A DNA stretch of 64,000 bases. Source: Bifidobacterium scardovii JCM 12489 = DSM 13734. Its GTDB lineage: Bacteria; Actinomycetota; Actinomycetes; Actinomycetales; Bifidobacteriaceae. Shown piece by piece: positions 1 to 11,036 of this stretch. Both the position numbers and the translations under genes were made by a program. The DNA is taken from positions 1,426,001 to 1,490,000 of the forward strand of contig NZ_AP012331.1 in NCBI RefSeq assembly GCF_001042635.1, given 5' to 3'. The notes beneath the pieces were generated by a model. It did no database searches. It had not been told where the DNA came from and worked only from the letters and a program-made list of their open reading frames with translations. Positions within the stretch are counted from its first letter, which is position 1, and every line of letters starts with the position of its first letter.

Positions 1-1
1 C

Positions 2-658
2 GAGCTGTGCGGCGGCACGCACGTCGACCGCGTCGGCAAGATCGGCGCCGTCAACATCCTGTCCGAGGCCTCCATCGGCTCCGGCGTGCGCCGCGTGGAC
101 GCGCTGGTCGGCCAGAGCGCCTACGAGTACGGCGCGCGCGAGCACGCGCTCGTCTCCCAGCTGAGCGACAAGCTCAACGCCCGCCCCGACGAGCTGGCCG
201 AGCGCGTGAACACGCTGCTCGCCAAGCTCAAGGAATCCGATCGCCGTCTGGCGGCCATGTACGAGGACCAGCTGGCCGCGGCCGTGCCGCAGCTGGTGGC
301 CGACACGCGCGAATCCACCGCTCCGGTGAAGACCGCGGTGAAGAACGTCGGTCACTTCGGTTCCTTCGACGCGCTGCGCAAGACCGTGCTCGACGTGCGC
401 GGCCGTCTCGGCGACGACACCCCCGTGGTGGTGGCGCTGGCCGGCGTGTCCGAGGACGACAAGCCGATGGTCGCCGTGGCCACCAACGAGGCCGCGCGCA
501 AGGCCGGCATCAAGGCCGGCGATCTGGTGCGCGGCGCGTCCAAGATGCTCGGCGGCGGTGGCGGCGGCAAGCCGGACTTCGCCCAGGGCGGCGGCGTGGA
601 TGCGACCCGCATCGACGCGGCGCTCGAGGCCTTGGCGAACGAGGCGATGAGGGGCTGA
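2..658 (+). CDS. alaS: Alanine--tRNA ligase, C-terminal part (5' end outside window)
   Basis: This is the last 218 codons of AlaRS, which charges tRNA-Ala and edits mischarged Ser and Gly. The frame opens at base 2 with [15 protein letters not shown] carries the Cys and His of the zinc site in the editing domain. The remainder (residues about 30-218) fits the C-terminal coiled coil and DHHA1 domain, with a Gly-rich GGGGGG run near the end that is typical of AlaRS. The gene is followed after 7 bp by ruvX, an alaS-ruvX-mltG order common in bifidobacteria and other actinobacteria. The start and catalytic core lie upstream of the window. Confidence 0.95.
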   Translation, partial: ELCGGTHVDRVGKIGAVNILSEASIGSGVRRVDALVGQSAYEYGAREHALVSQLSDKLNARPDELAERVNTLLAKLKESDRRLAAMYEDQLAAAVPQLVADTRESTAPVKTAVKNVGHFGSFDALRKTVLDVRGRLGDDTPVVVALAGVSEDDKPMVAVATNEAARKAGIKAGDLVRGASKMLGGGGGGKPDFAQGGGVDATRIDAALEALANEAMRG

Positions 659-665
659 GCAGCCG

Positions 666-1136
666 GTGGTATGGCTCGGCATTGATCTGGGTGATGCCAG
701 GGTCGGACTCGCGTTGTCCGACCCTGAGCTCACCTTTGCGCATCCGATAGGCAACATCAGGGTATACGGCGACTCGTTCCAGGCTCTGGACGAGGTCATC
801 GACGTCATCGAGGACGAATCGGTGGACCACGTCGTGGTCGGGTTGCCGCTCATGCTCGACGGCACGGAGGGCAAAAGCGCCAAGAAGGCGCGCCGCTGGG
901 CCGTGAATCTTACGAAACGGATACGGAATCTGATGGATGAGGGCGAGTGCCGGATCCCGCAGCTTCCTCAGGTAACATTGGTGGATGAACGGCTGACGAC
1001 GGTCAGCGCTCACAGACAACTGCAACAGGCGCATGTCTCCGGTCGGAAGCATCGTCCGGTGGTTGACCAGCAGTCGGCGGTGGTGATACTGCAGTCGGCA
1101 TTGGATGGACGAGAAGACAAGGGAGCGGATCAGTGA
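666..1136 (+). CDS. ruvX: Putative pre-16S rRNA nuclease / Holliday junction resolvase-like YqgF
   Basis: 156 aa, the usual size for the YqgF/RuvX family with its RNase H-like fold. The family processes the 5' end of 16S rRNA and was earlier described as a Holliday junction resolvase. The first acidic motif GIDLGDARVG is near residues 5-14, the central VVVGLPLMLDG near 57-67, and VDERLTT carries a later acidic residue. The start is GTG at 666, giving MVWLGID; no ATG precedes the first motif. The stop overlaps the GTG of mltG (GTGA), which suggests translational coupling. Confidence 0.92.
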   Translation: MVWLGIDLGDARVGLALSDPELTFAHPIGNIRVYGDSFQALDEVIDVIEDESVDHVVVGLPLMLDGTEGKSAKKARRWAVNLTKRIRNLMDEGECRIPQLPQVTLVDERLTTVSAHRQLQQAHVSGRKHRPVVDQQSAVVILQSALDGREDKGADQ

Positions 1137-2314
1137 CTGAGGATATCGAGGATTTTTTCGCCGATAACACCCACTGGGTCGATGATCGCGGCATGGCGTC
1201 TTCGGACAAGCCGCCGCTGCCCCCGAAATCACGCGCTGAAATGCGCCGCCGCCGCAGGCGCCGCCAGCAGAAGCGCGTTGCCGTCGCGATCAGCATCGTG
1301 GTCATCGTGGCGCTGCTCGCCGTCGGCGGCTTCTTCGGCCTGCGCATGATCAAGGCGTGGCGCGCCGCGAACCGCGCCGACAGCTCGGTGGTGGAGGACT
1401 ACGCCGGCCCCGGCGACACCGAGGTGTCGTTCACCGTCGACAAGGGCCAGAGCGCCGTCGACGTGGCGAAGAATCTGGTCAAGGCCGACATCGTCAAGTC
1501 GGAGGCCGCCTTCACCAGCACCGTGTCCGGCAACGGCGCGGTGCTCTACCCGGGCACCTATACGCTCAAGACGCATATGAAGGCCTCCGACGTGGTCGCC
1601 ATCCTGTCCGATCAGTCCAAGGCGAGCGGATTCCTCGAGGTGCGCCCCGGCGAACGGCTCAGCGACGTGATCGTCAGCGCGGCCACCCTCAGCGGCATCG
1701 ATGAAAAGGAGTTCAAGACCGTCGTCGAGGGCGGCGGCTCCGGCATCCTGCCGTCCGAGGCATCGGGCAGTTTCGAAGGCTGGCTCGAACCGGGCACCTA
1801 TGACGTGCAGAACCGCAGCGTGACCGAGATCATCAAGGGCATGGTCGACGCCCGCATCGCCAAGCTCGACCAGCTGGGCGTGCCGGCCGGCGCCAAGCGC
1901 GAGGACATCCTGAAGATCGCGTCCATCGCCGAAGCCGAGGTGAATTCCGAGGAATATTACGGCAAGGTCACCAGGGTCATCGACAACCGTCTCGACCAGG
2001 GCATGACCCTGGGTATGGATTCGGCCGTGGCCTATGGCCTGGGCATCAAAGGCACCGATCTGACCAACGACCAGCTGGCCGACGACTCCAATCCGTACAA
2101 CCTGCGCAAGCACACCGGTCTGCCACCGACGCCGATCAGCAATCCCGGCGACAGCGCGATCAAGGCCGCGCTCGACCCCGAGCAGGGCGACTGGACGTAT
2201 TTCTGCACGGTCAACCTCAAGACCGGCGAGACCAAGTTCACCAGCAGCGCCGACGAGTTCGAGCAGTTCGTCGCCGAACTGCGGACGTGGGAGTCGAACA
2301 ACCCCGACTACTGA
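1133..2314 (+). CDS. mltG: Endolytic murein transglycosylase MltG (YceG-like)
   Basis: 393 aa. MltG cuts nascent glycan strands in peptidoglycan and so terminates their synthesis. A basic cytoplasmic stretch (residues about 35-48, many Arg) precedes one membrane segment (about 49-72), followed by the extracytoplasmic YceG domain. The signature ASIAEAE at residues 263-269 holds the catalytic Glu, and NPYNLRKHTGLPPTPISNPG near the C-terminus is the conserved substrate region. The GTG start overlaps the ruvX stop, so the two are probably co-transcribed from the alaS side. Confidence 0.93.
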   Translation: MTEDIEDFFADNTHWVDDRGMASSDKPPLPPKSRAEMRRRRRRRQQKRVAVAISIVVIVALLAVGGFFGLRMIKAWRAANRADSSVVEDYAGPGDTEVSFTVDKGQSAVDVAKNLVKADIVKSEAAFTSTVSGNGAVLYPGTYTLKTHMKASDVVAILSDQSKASGFLEVRPGERLSDVIVSAATLSGIDEKEFKTVVEGGGSGILPSEASGSFEGWLEPGTYDVQNRSVTEIIKGMVDARIAKLDQLGVPAGAKREDILKIASIAEAEVNSEEYYGKVTRVIDNRLDQGMTLGMDSAVAYGLGIKGTDLTNDQLADDSNPYNLRKHTGLPPTPISNPGDSAIKAALDPEQGDWTYFCTVNLKTGETKFTSSADEFEQFVAELRTWESNNPDY

Positions 2315-2345
2315 TCACCCCGGCCGTTGGCGCGACATGGCCGCG

Positions 2346-2813
2346 TCACGCCAACGACACCAGTTCCGCCACCAGACCCGCGATCACGATCACCGGAGCG
2401 AACGGCGCCTTGCCCGCGTACGGCGAATCGGATTGCGGGTCGAACCGTATCCACAGCAGCGTCCACGCCACGCCGATCAGCCCCATCGCCAGCCACCATG
2501 CGACCACGGCGCCCAGACCGAGCATGCCGACGCCCAGACCGGTCATCAGCGTGCAGGTCACATCCCCGAAACCGAGCGCGCCGGGCCGGATCAGCGCCAG
2601 CAGGCATTGCACCGCCGCACTGAGCGCGGCGAACAGCATGGCCTGCGGAAGCGCGAACAGGTTGTTCGCCGCCAGGGCGTAGATCAGGATCGCGACCAGC
2701 TGCAGCAGACACCCGACGGCGATCCACGCGCGGGGCACGCGGCGGTGGCGTACGTCTTCGACGCCGACCGCCAGTCCACAGATCAGACCGGGAAGCAACG
2801 CAAGGTATGTCAT
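2346..2813 (-). CDS. tadV: A24-family prepilin peptidase, TadV-like
   Basis: 155 aa, nearly all hydrophobic with about 4-6 membrane segments. Aspartyl prepilin peptidases of family A24 cleave the leader peptide of type IV or Flp pilins in the membrane. The two catalytic Asp sites are visible: D20 in GVEDVRHRRVP, and D84 in the GFGD motif (81-84). A late APFAP stretch resembles the conserved PFGP. I chose the ATG at 2813 rather than the longer frame because the upstream part is hydrophilic and overlaps aroC. The short form without an N-terminal methylase domain matches TadV. No pilin or tad genes are in the window. In B. breve the tadV gene is known to sit away from the tad cluster, which supports the symbol. 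Confidence 0.82.
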   Translation of the reverse strand: MTYLALLPGLICGLAVGVEDVRHRRVPRAWIAVGCLLQLVAILIYALAANNLFALPQAMLFAALSAAVQCLLALIRPGALGFGDVTCTLMTGLGVGMLGLGAVVAWWLAMGLIGVAWTLLWIRFDPQSDSPYAGKAPFAPVIVIAGLVAELVSLA

Positions 2814-2863
2814 AACCGCTACAATAGCCCGAAGTTGGTTTTTCGAAAGTGAGGAGCACGCAT

Positions 2864-4057
2864 ATGTTGCGTTGGCAGACGGCTGGAGAATCGCACGGCG
2901 AGGCATTGGTCGCGATGATCGAGGGGCTTCCCGCGGGCGTCGGTGTCACCACGGACGACATCGTCGCGGCGTTGGCGCGCCGCCGCCTCGGCTACGGCCG
3001 CGGCGCGCGCATGAAGTTCGAGCAGGACAAGGTCCGTCTGCTCACCGGCGTGCGTCACGGGCTCACGCTCGGCTCGCCGGTCGCCGTGGAGATCGCGAAC
3101 ACCGAATGGCCCAAGTGGGTCGAGGTGATGAGCGCCGATCCGCTCGACCACGAACTTCCCCGTGAGGGGCGCAACGCCCCCCTGAGTCGCCCCCGCCCGG
3201 GCCATGCCGATCTGACCGGCATGCGCAAGTACGGCTTCGACGACGCCCGCCCGGTGCTCGAGCGCTCCAGTGCACGCGAAACCGCGTCGCGCGTGGCTCT
3301 GGGCCAGATCGCGGCCCTGCTCCTCGAGCAGACGCTCGGCATCCGTACGGTCGCGCACGTGATCTCGATCGGGGGAGCCGGCGTGGACGATACTGCTGAT
3401 CGCGTGCTGCCGACCCCCGATGACGTCGCCGCGCTCGACGCCTCGCCGGTGCGCACGCTGGACAAGGACGCCGAGGCGCGCATGATCGCGCGCATCGACG
3501 AGATCAAGTCGAACGCCGACACGGTCGGCGGCGTGGTCGAGGTGATCGCCTACGGCGTGCCGGCCGGTCTGGGCACCTACGTGGAGTCGGACCGTCGTCT
3601 TGATGCGGCTCTGGCCGGGGCGCTCATGGGCATCCAGGCCATCAAGGGCGTGGAGGTCGGTGACGGTTTTCGCGAGGCGGTGCGCGCCGGCTCTGCAGCG
3701 CATGACGAGATGGTGCCGGGCGAGGACGGCCGCATCACGCGCCTGTCGAACCGCGCCGGCGGCATCGAAGGCGGCATGTCCAACGGCGAGCCGATCCGCG
3801 TGCGCGCCGCGATGAAGCCGATCCCCTCGATCCCGCGCGCGCTGCGCACGGTCGACGTGGCCAACGGCGACGCGGCGCAGGCCATCAACCAGCGCTCCGA
3901 TTCGACCGCCGTGCCTGCGGCCTCCGTGGTGGCCGAGGCGATGGTGCGCCTGACGCTGGCCCGCTTCGTGCTGGAGAAATTCGGCGGCGACAGCGTCGAC
4001 GAGATCCGCCGCAACGCCGAGGGCTACCTCGCCTCCTGGCCGGAGCACATGAGATGA
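2864..4057 (+). CDS. aroC: Chorismate synthase
   Basis: 397 aa; converts EPSP to chorismate with reduced FMN, the last step of the shikimate pathway. Family signatures are present: AGESHG at residues 6-11, [21 protein letters not shown].. with [12 protein letters not shown] around residues 106-145, and [16 protein letters not shown] near the C-terminus. The start is ATG 2864, with GAGGAG at 2851-2856 seven bases upstream; a GTG at 2849 would overlap that site. The stop overlaps the next ATG (ATGA), so aroC and aroKB are one operon. Confidence 0.97.
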   Translation: MLRWQTAGESHGEALVAMIEGLPAGVGVTTDDIVAALARRRLGYGRGARMKFEQDKVRLLTGVRHGLTLGSPVAVEIANTEWPKWVEVMSADPLDHELPREGRNAPLSRPRPGHADLTGMRKYGFDDARPVLERSSARETASRVALGQIAALLLEQTLGIRTVAHVISIGGAGVDDTADRVLPTPDDVAALDASPVRTLDKDAEARMIARIDEIKSNADTVGGVVEVIAYGVPAGLGTYVESDRRLDAALAGALMGIQAIKGVEVGDGFREAVRAGSAAHDEMVPGEDGRITRLSNRAGGIEGGMSNGEPIRVRAAMKPIPSIPRALRTVDVANGDAAQAINQRSDSTAVPAASVVAEAMVRLTLARFVLEKFGGDSVDEIRRNAEGYLASWPEHMR

Positions 4058-5685
4058 GCACTCATCCCGTTGCCGTGATCATCGGCATGATGGGCGCCGG
4101 CAAGACCCGGGTCGGCCGCGAGGTCTCGCAGATGATGGGACTGCCGTTCCGGGACGCCGATCTGGAGATCGAGCGCGAGGTCGGCATGCGCATCCCCGAC
4201 TATTTCGCGCGGTACGGCGAACCCGCGTTCCGCGAGGTCGAGAGCGATTTGATCCGCCGCACGATCGACGGTTTCGGCGGCATCTTCGCGCTCGGCGGCG
4301 GTGCCCCGATGACCCCCGCCACGCAGGACGCGCTGGCGGCGTACGTCGCGGACGGGGGGCGTGTGATCTATCTGCAGGCCGACCCGCAGGAGGCCATGGA
4401 ACGCGCCAACCGCGGCGGCGGCCGCCCGATGCTCGACGGCGGCGACGCGAACGAGCGTTGGATGCGCCTGTACCGGCAGCGCGATCCGGTGTTCGACCGG
4501 GTTGCCAACGTGCATGTGCGGACCCATGGTTCCACGCCGCAGATGGCGGCGAGAAAGGTGATGAACATGATCGAGGAGCGTGTCGTCCACGTCGACGTGG
4601 TCGCGGCCGACGATTACAACGTGCGCATCGGCGAGGGCGCGATGAACCATCTGCCCGCCGTGCTGGGCGGCAAGCCGGCGCGCATCGCGCTGATCCACAC
4701 CCAGCCGGTGCAGCGGCATTCCGACCGCGCCCGCGCCCTGCTGCGGCAGGCCGGGTACCAGGTGTCCGACATCGTCATTCCCGATGCGGAGGCCGGCAAG
4801 ACCATCACCGTGGCGAACGGCATCTGGGAGCGCCTCGGCGACGAGGGCTTCACCCGCTCCGACGCGGTCGTCGGCGTCGGCGGGGGAGCGGCCACCGATC
4901 TGGCCGGATTCGTGGCCGCCACATGGATGCGCGGCATCCGCTACGTGAACTGCCCGACCTCGCTGCTGGCGATGGTCGACGCCTCCACCGGCGGCAAGAC
5001 CGGCATCAACACCAAGGTCGGCAAGAACCTGGTCGGCTCGTTCTATACGCCGGCCGGCGTGCTGGCCGATATGACCACGCTGGGTTCGCTGCCCAACGAC
5101 ATCTTCATCGAGGGGCTCGGCGAAGTCGCCAAATCCGGATTCATCTCCGACCCGGAGATCCTGCGCATCCTCGAGGAGCATGCGGCCGAGCTGCGCGCCT
5201 TCGACGGCGCCTCGCTGCTCGGCTCCGATCTTGAGGACGTGGTGGCCGAGCTCATCGAGCGCACGGTGCGCGTCAAGGCCCGGCACGTCTCTGCCGATCT
5301 CAAGGAGGCCGGCCTGCGCGAGTTCCTCAACTACGGGCACACCATGGGCCACGCGATCGAGAAGCTCGAGCATTTCCGCTGGCGCCATGGCAATGCGGTG
5401 GCCGTCGGCATGGTCTATGCGGCCGAGCTGGCGCACCTGTGCGGTTACATCGACGCCGATCTGGTGGACTACCACCGTTCGCTGCTCGCCTCGCTCGGCC
5501 TGCCGACCTCGTGGGACGGCGGCTCGTTCGAGGACGTGCTCGCCCTGATGCACCGCGACAAGAAGGCGCGCGGCAACACGCTGCGCTTCGTGGTGCTCGA
5601 TTCGATCGGCCACCCGGTGCATTTGGACAACCCGCCGGCCGAGGCCGTCGAGGAGGCCTTCCGCCGCATCCGGCCGGGCCGGTGA
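4054..5685 (+). CDS. aroKB: Bifunctional shikimate kinase / 3-dehydroquinate synthase (AroK-AroB fusion)
   Basis: 543 aa, two enzymes in one chain. Residues 1 to about 170 are shikimate kinase: Walker A GMMGAGKT (11-18), shikimate-binding DAD (about 34-36) and GGG (81-83). Residues about 176-543 are 3-dehydroquinate synthase: [13 protein letters not shown] near 272, [13 protein letters not shown] near 308, and the metal-binding NYGHTMGHA near 425. Each half is close to full family length with no internal stop or start signal. Fusion puts pathway steps 2 and 5 in one polypeptide. It lies between aroC (ATGA overlap) and aroQ (56 bp). Confidence 0.96.
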   Translation: MSTHPVAVIIGMMGAGKTRVGREVSQMMGLPFRDADLEIEREVGMRIPDYFARYGEPAFREVESDLIRRTIDGFGGIFALGGGAPMTPATQDALAAYVADGGRVIYLQADPQEAMERANRGGGRPMLDGGDANERWMRLYRQRDPVFDRVANVHVRTHGSTPQMAARKVMNMIEERVVHVDVVAADDYNVRIGEGAMNHLPAVLGGKPARIALIHTQPVQRHSDRARALLRQAGYQVSDIVIPDAEAGKTITVANGIWERLGDEGFTRSDAVVGVGGGAATDLAGFVAATWMRGIRYVNCPTSLLAMVDASTGGKTGINTKVGKNLVGSFYTPAGVLADMTTLGSLPNDIFIEGLGEVAKSGFISDPEILRILEEHAAELRAFDGASLLGSDLEDVVAELIERTVRVKARHVSADLKEAGLREFLNYGHTMGHAIEKLEHFRWRHGNAVAVGMVYAAELAHLCGYIDADLVDYHRSLLASLGLPTSWDGGSFEDVLALMHRDKKARGNTLRFVVLDSIGHPVHLDNPPAEAVEEAFRRIRPGR

Positions 5686-5741
5686 CGGGCAGGCGGCAGG
5701 TCGGCAGGCAATCTTAAGAACCAGTAGCAAGGAGCGTCATC

Positions 5742-6191
5742 ATGACCATCAAAGTCATCGTCGTCAACGGACCGAACCTCGGGCGCCTTGGTGTGCGCCA
5801 GCCCGATGTGTACGGGCGGCAGGACCTTGCCGAGCTGCGCCGGCTGTGCACCGCGTGGGGCGCCGAGCTCGGGCTCGACGTGGAGGTGCGCCAGACCGAC
5901 GACGAGGCCGAGATCATCGGATGGATGCATCAGGCCGTCGACGAGAAGACCCCGGTGGTGATGAACCCGGCCGCCTTCACGCACTATTCGTACGGGTTGG
6001 CCGACGCCGCCCACATGATCGGCGACGCGGGGCTGCCGCTGATGGAGGTGCACATCTCCAACCCCTCCGCTCGCGACGAGTTCCGCAAGCGCTCGGTCAT
6101 CAGCCCGGTCGCCACCGGCACCATCACCGGCCTCGGCTTCTACGGCTACAAGCTCGCCCTGGAAGCCATCGCCCATCTGCTCGCCGCCTGA
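5742..6191 (+). CDS. aroQ: 3-dehydroquinate dehydratase, type II
   Basis: 149 aa, the family length. It dehydrates 3-dehydroquinate to 3-dehydroshikimate in the shikimate pathway. Visible motifs are NGPNLGRLGVRQPDVYG (residues 9-25, with the active-site Tyr and the lid Arg), the NPAAFTHYSYGLAD substrate loop, and EVHISNPSARDEFRKRSV with the catalytic His. AAGGAG lies at 5730-5735, just upstream of the ATG. It follows aroKB closely and probably belongs to the same transcript. The palindrome array at 6215-6390 follows directly. Confidence 0.96.
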   Translation: MTIKVIVVNGPNLGRLGVRQPDVYGRQDLAELRRLCTAWGAELGLDVEVRQTDDEAEIIGWMHQAVDEKTPVVMNPAAFTHYSYGLADAAHMIGDAGLPLMEVHISNPSARDEFRKRSVISPVATGTITGLGFYGYKLALEAIAHLLAA

Positions 6192-6214
6192 TCCGCTGCT
6201 GCTGCGTCTGCCTG

Positions 6215-6390
6215 CTCCCGGGTTTTACACGCCAGAACCCCTTTTGGCGTGTAAAACCCGGGAGTTGCCGTATGGGACTCCCGATTCTTACACGCTAATG
6301 GGGCCGTTCGCGTGTAGAACCCGGGAATAGGCGGGCGGCGGTCCCGGGTTTTACACGCAAAAAGAGGTTTTGGCGTGTAAAAGTAGGGAG
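6215..6390. repeat. Array of three inverted repeats with a shared TTTTACACGC core
   Basis: Three consecutive hairpins lie between aroQ and a minus-strand gene. The first is a perfect 20-bp inverted repeat, arms 6215-6234 and 6245-6264, with a 10-bp loop; the left arm reads CTCCCGGGTTTTACACGCCA. The second (about 6279-6326) and third (about 6343-6390) carry the same core with several changes. The arms are related across units, so any left arm could pair with any right arm. They probably act at least as a bidirectional terminator between convergent genes. Three related copies are more than a terminator needs. Confidence 0.8.
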
Positions 6391-6399
6391 TATTCCGTG

Positions 6400-7359
6400 C
6401 TACCACGGTCGGGCGTACTGGGGGATTCCGGCCTGGACCAGCTTGTTCGCCAAAGGCTGGCGTCTGACGGCATCCTCATAATCGAAACGCACTATCGCCG
6501 TGACGCCCCATGCCATAAGATCCCGTTCCCGCTGGGTTTGCTGATGTACCACGGATTTGATCGATTGCCGGTCGGTCATCGTCGGATCGACATATTTGCG
6601 CAGACCGTCATATTCCGCCACGATGATGCGGCCATCGGGGAACGACCATGTGAAGTCGGCGCGGTACCAGTGGCGCGGATCCCGCGGGTCCGTGAACACG
6701 CGCTGCAATGCCGGGACCGGGAACCCCTCCTCGATCATGATCGCCCGGGCAAGGGATTCGCCCCCATTGTCGCTGAGCGGGTTGGCGTATCGCATGATGC
6801 GCTCCACCGGCGTGCGGTCGCGGCGGCAACGCAGCGATCCGATTCGCTCCAGCAGATCCGGATGCATGGATAACGCCGAATCGGCGATGGGCAGCGCATG
6901 ATGGAATGATAGGAAACGCGCGCAGTCCAGCACGGTGCGTGCCGGCGACGTGACGGCCAGACTCTGCACGATCAGTGCCTGATCGTCCGTCATGTAGATG
7001 CGATTGACGCCATATTTGTTGCGGCCGGATTGGGCATGCCTGCTCACGATGAATACGCCGTCCTCGTGAATGGACCACTGATGTTCGAACCCGTGGATGG
7101 CCGCCGCGGTCGGTCCGGCGAACACCCATTGCGGATGCCGGCCCGCCAATGACCGGGCGATATGAACGATTCTCTCGCTGGCGACGAGCTGGTTCCAATA
7201 CTCGGTGCAAATGAACAGGCCCGGGAACGGTTTGGTCATCTCCCCGACCGCGGCGCGTCGGCGCAGCGCGCGATCCTCCGCCGGGCTGGATGGCGCGATG
7301 CATCGCCGTCCCCGTCGCGCTTCGGTCGCAAGCCGATTGATGGAATCGTTGGTTCTCAT
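6400..7359 (-). CDS. AbiEi-like / DUF559 (Vsr-like fold) domain protein
   Basis: 319 aa from the ATG at 7359; the frame is open further upstream but that part looks non-coding. The N-terminal half, with VFAGPTAAAIHGFEHQW and a stretch on promoter-like ASPARTVLDCARF, resembles the AbiEi-type antitoxin fold common in actinobacterial proteins of this size. The C-terminal part, with YRADFTWSFPDGRIIVAEYDG and later ERDLMAWGVTAIVRFDYED, resembles DUF559, a family with a restriction-endonuclease-like core where the Asp and Glu of such motifs are catalytic. There is no AbiEii partner. The function is unknown; a role in DNA cleavage or regulation is only a guess from the folds. Confidence 0.6.
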   Translation of the reverse strand: MRTNDSINRLATEARRGRRCIAPSSPAEDRALRRRAAVGEMTKPFPGLFICTEYWNQLVASERIVHIARSLAGRHPQWVFAGPTAAAIHGFEHQWSIHEDGVFIVSRHAQSGRNKYGVNRIYMTDDQALIVQSLAVTSPARTVLDCARFLSFHHALPIADSALSMHPDLLERIGSLRCRRDRTPVERIMRYANPLSDNGGESLARAIMIEEGFPVPALQRVFTDPRDPRHWYRADFTWSFPDGRIIVAEYDGLRKYVDPTMTDRQSIKSVVHQQTQRERDLMAWGVTAIVRFDYEDAVRRQPLANKLVQAGIPQYARPW

Positions 7360-7542
7360 GCCCAGACCATACCGCCTTGAACCATTGCATCGACGGTTTT
7401 CCGGGCGTTGTGGACGCAGGGAAGCCCCTTCGGCGTGTTGTGGATAACCCGGCTGAGAAGTTCGGGATGACTGGGACTTGCTTGGTGACAAATAATAGGT
7501 GTGGGCGAAAAGTTTGACGCGACGAACTAATGACGGTGGGAT

Positions 7543-7629
7543 ATGGATATCAGCGATTCGTGGGATGATATTGATGTGACGTGGAATTACCATCCCGGCC
7601 GGGGCCTGTGGATGGTGCTTGAGCGGTAG
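7543..7629 (+). CDS. Possible 28-residue small ORF upstream of the DUF2142 gene
   Basis: The gap 7360-7643 contains an ATG at 7543 preceded by GGTGGG, opening a 28-codon frame that begins MDISDSWDDIDVTWNYHP and ends in TAG at 7627-7629. The stop is immediately followed by the AAGGAG of the next gene. The peptide is acidic and rich in Trp. It may be a short leader peptide or chance; no homology can be judged from so short a sequence. The remainder of the gap is AT-richer than its surroundings and probably holds the promoter. Confidence 0.25.
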   Translation: MDISDSWDDIDVTWNYHPGRGLWMVLER

Positions 7630-7643
7630 AAGGAGAACGGGCC

Positions 7644-9170
7644 ATGCGAGGAGCGAAGAGGCTGCCTCCGAGCGAGGACGGGGCAAGCGCCCGGCACCGG
7701 GCGCCGCATCACCGGCGGGCGGATACGCCGTCATCCGGCACATCATCCGGCGTGCTATCCGGCGCACCATCCGGCAAGACCGCCTCCGCCAGAGCCCTTG
7801 CCGTGCTTCGCGCCGTCATGCCGTGGATCGTGCTGGCGGTCACGTTGCTGGGCGGCATCGGCTATATGGCGGTCACCGCGCCCGGGCACATCCCCGACGT
7901 ATGGTCGCATGTTTACCGTGTCGACGGCATCCTCAACGGCGATGTGCTCGCCCGCCCGGTGCAGGCGATGAGCCGTCTGCACGGCGGCGACGGCAGCGGC
8001 AACGTTGGCGGCCGCGTGGACTGGCAATGGATCGAATACTCCGAGACGCATTATGACGGCTACGATCCCAACGCGGTGCTGGTCGATACCATCACGGCGT
8101 CGGACGACGCCGGCGCGGATGTGCCGTACAACAACACCGCCACCAACACTCCCGCCGTCTACCTGCCGCAACTGACAGGATTCGCGGTAGGCAAGGCGTT
8201 GGGGCTGGACGCGGGAATCACCTACCATCTCGCGGAGGCGATCATGCTGGTCGTCTACGCGGCCTGCACGGCGGGCGCGGTCGCCCTGTTGCCGCGATGG
8301 CGCATTCTGGTCGGTCTGGTCATGCTGTGCCCGCTGGTCACCCATCGCTATTCGTTTGCGATCTCCGCCGATAGCCTGACTCAGGCGTTGGCGTTCCTGC
8401 TGTCCTGCATGGTGTTCCGTACGATGTACCGACGGGTTGGAAAGGGCTATTGCGCCGCATTGGCGGGCGTATGCCTGATGCTGGCGATGTGCAAGCTCAC
8501 CTATGCGCCGTTGATGCTGCTGGCGCTCGCCGTGCCGTGGCTCCAGCGGGGCGTTGGCGTATCGCCGTTCGGCGCATCCCCATCCGGTGCGTCCCCGTCC
8601 GCCGCCGTCCCGGTCTGGCGCGATCCCCGATTGTGGATCGGCGTGGCCGGCAATGCCGTATCGGCCGCGTGGCTGATGTTCTGGATGTCTGTGACCGGCT
8701 GGTTCGTCACCACGCCGATGCTGGTGCCATATGAGGAGATGATCGCGCGCCGCCATGCGTTGCTCGCCGATCCCGCAACCATGATTGCCGTGGTCAAGGC
8801 GATCGCGCTGAGCATCGTCACCGGCCGGTCCAACATGGGCAACCGGCCCGATTCCGTGGTGATCCGGTGCTGCTGGATCGCCATCGCCGGCATGGCGATC
8901 GTCCTGGCAGCCGCCACCGCACGCCGTGTGCTGCGACCGGTTCATGCGGCGTTCTGGTGGTTCGCGGCGGTGCTGATCGTCGGCATCATGCTGCTGACGT
9001 ATCTGGCGCTGTGGCTGCAGTATACGCCGGCAGAATCCCCGATGATCGACGGCATGCAGCATCGCTACTTCCTGCCGTTGGCCGTGCTGGGCGTGCTGTG
9101 CGGCGCCGAGGCCGTCAGCGCGCTTCGCCGTCCGGCTATGCCGCAGCGCAGCCCGGCACCCGCACGCTGA
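7644..9170 (+). CDS. DUF2142-type polytopic membrane protein
   Basis: 508 aa. After a basic, Ser/Pro-rich cytoplasmic tail (1-50) comes a membrane segment (about 57-78), then an external loop with PDVWSHVYRVDGILNGD (about 83-99) and a long hydrophilic stretch to about 165. About eight more membrane segments follow, including FAISADSLTQALAFLLSCMV. This is the layout of DUF2142, a family resembling GT-C glycosyltransferases and often found near surface polysaccharide genes. No such genes are adjacent here. The start has AAGGAG upstream. The substrate is unknown. Confidence 0.65.
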   Translation: MRGAKRLPPSEDGASARHRAPHHRRADTPSSGTSSGVLSGAPSGKTASARALAVLRAVMPWIVLAVTLLGGIGYMAVTAPGHIPDVWSHVYRVDGILNGDVLARPVQAMSRLHGGDGSGNVGGRVDWQWIEYSETHYDGYDPNAVLVDTITASDDAGADVPYNNTATNTPAVYLPQLTGFAVGKALGLDAGITYHLAEAIMLVVYAACTAGAVALLPRWRILVGLVMLCPLVTHRYSFAISADSLTQALAFLLSCMVFRTMYRRVGKGYCAALAGVCLMLAMCKLTYAPLMLLALAVPWLQRGVGVSPFGASPSGASPSAAVPVWRDPRLWIGVAGNAVSAAWLMFWMSVTGWFVTTPMLVPYEEMIARRHALLADPATMIAVVKAIALSIVTGRSNMGNRPDSVVIRCCWIAIAGMAIVLAAATARRVLRPVHAAFWWFAAVLIVGIMLLTYLALWLQYTPAESPMIDGMQHRYFLPLAVLGVLCGAEAVSALRRPAMPQRSPAPAR

Positions 9171-9258
9171 CAGACCGTTGCGGCAGGCGCCTTCGCTGTT
9201 GCGGAATACCGTTATCGGTAACACGCCGAGTCATATGCGAATGATAGAGTGAAATTCC

Positions 9259-10920
<1,662 letters not shown>

Positions 10921-10963
10921 CGCGGCCTTGAGGGGCTGATCGCAGGAACTGAACGCATATGCA

Positions 10964-11001
10964 CAAGGGGGCGCACCGACCGATGTCGGTGCGCCCCCTT
11001 G
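10964..11001. terminator. Hairpin after pyrG
   Basis: A perfect 17-bp inverted repeat, arms 10964-10980 and 10985-11001, with a CGAT loop. The left arm reads CAAGGGGGCGCACCGAC. There is no clear T-tract, but the stem is strong and lies 44 bp after the pyrG stop. Confidence 0.8.
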
Positions 11002-11036
11002 CATATCTGATCCGCGTCGCCCCGCTCGTTCGGCGG

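Noticed and set aside
4024..5730. Long minus-strand frame opposite aroKB
   Set aside because: Shadow of a clear gene; composition is Arg/His/Gly/Val-rich as in other shadows.
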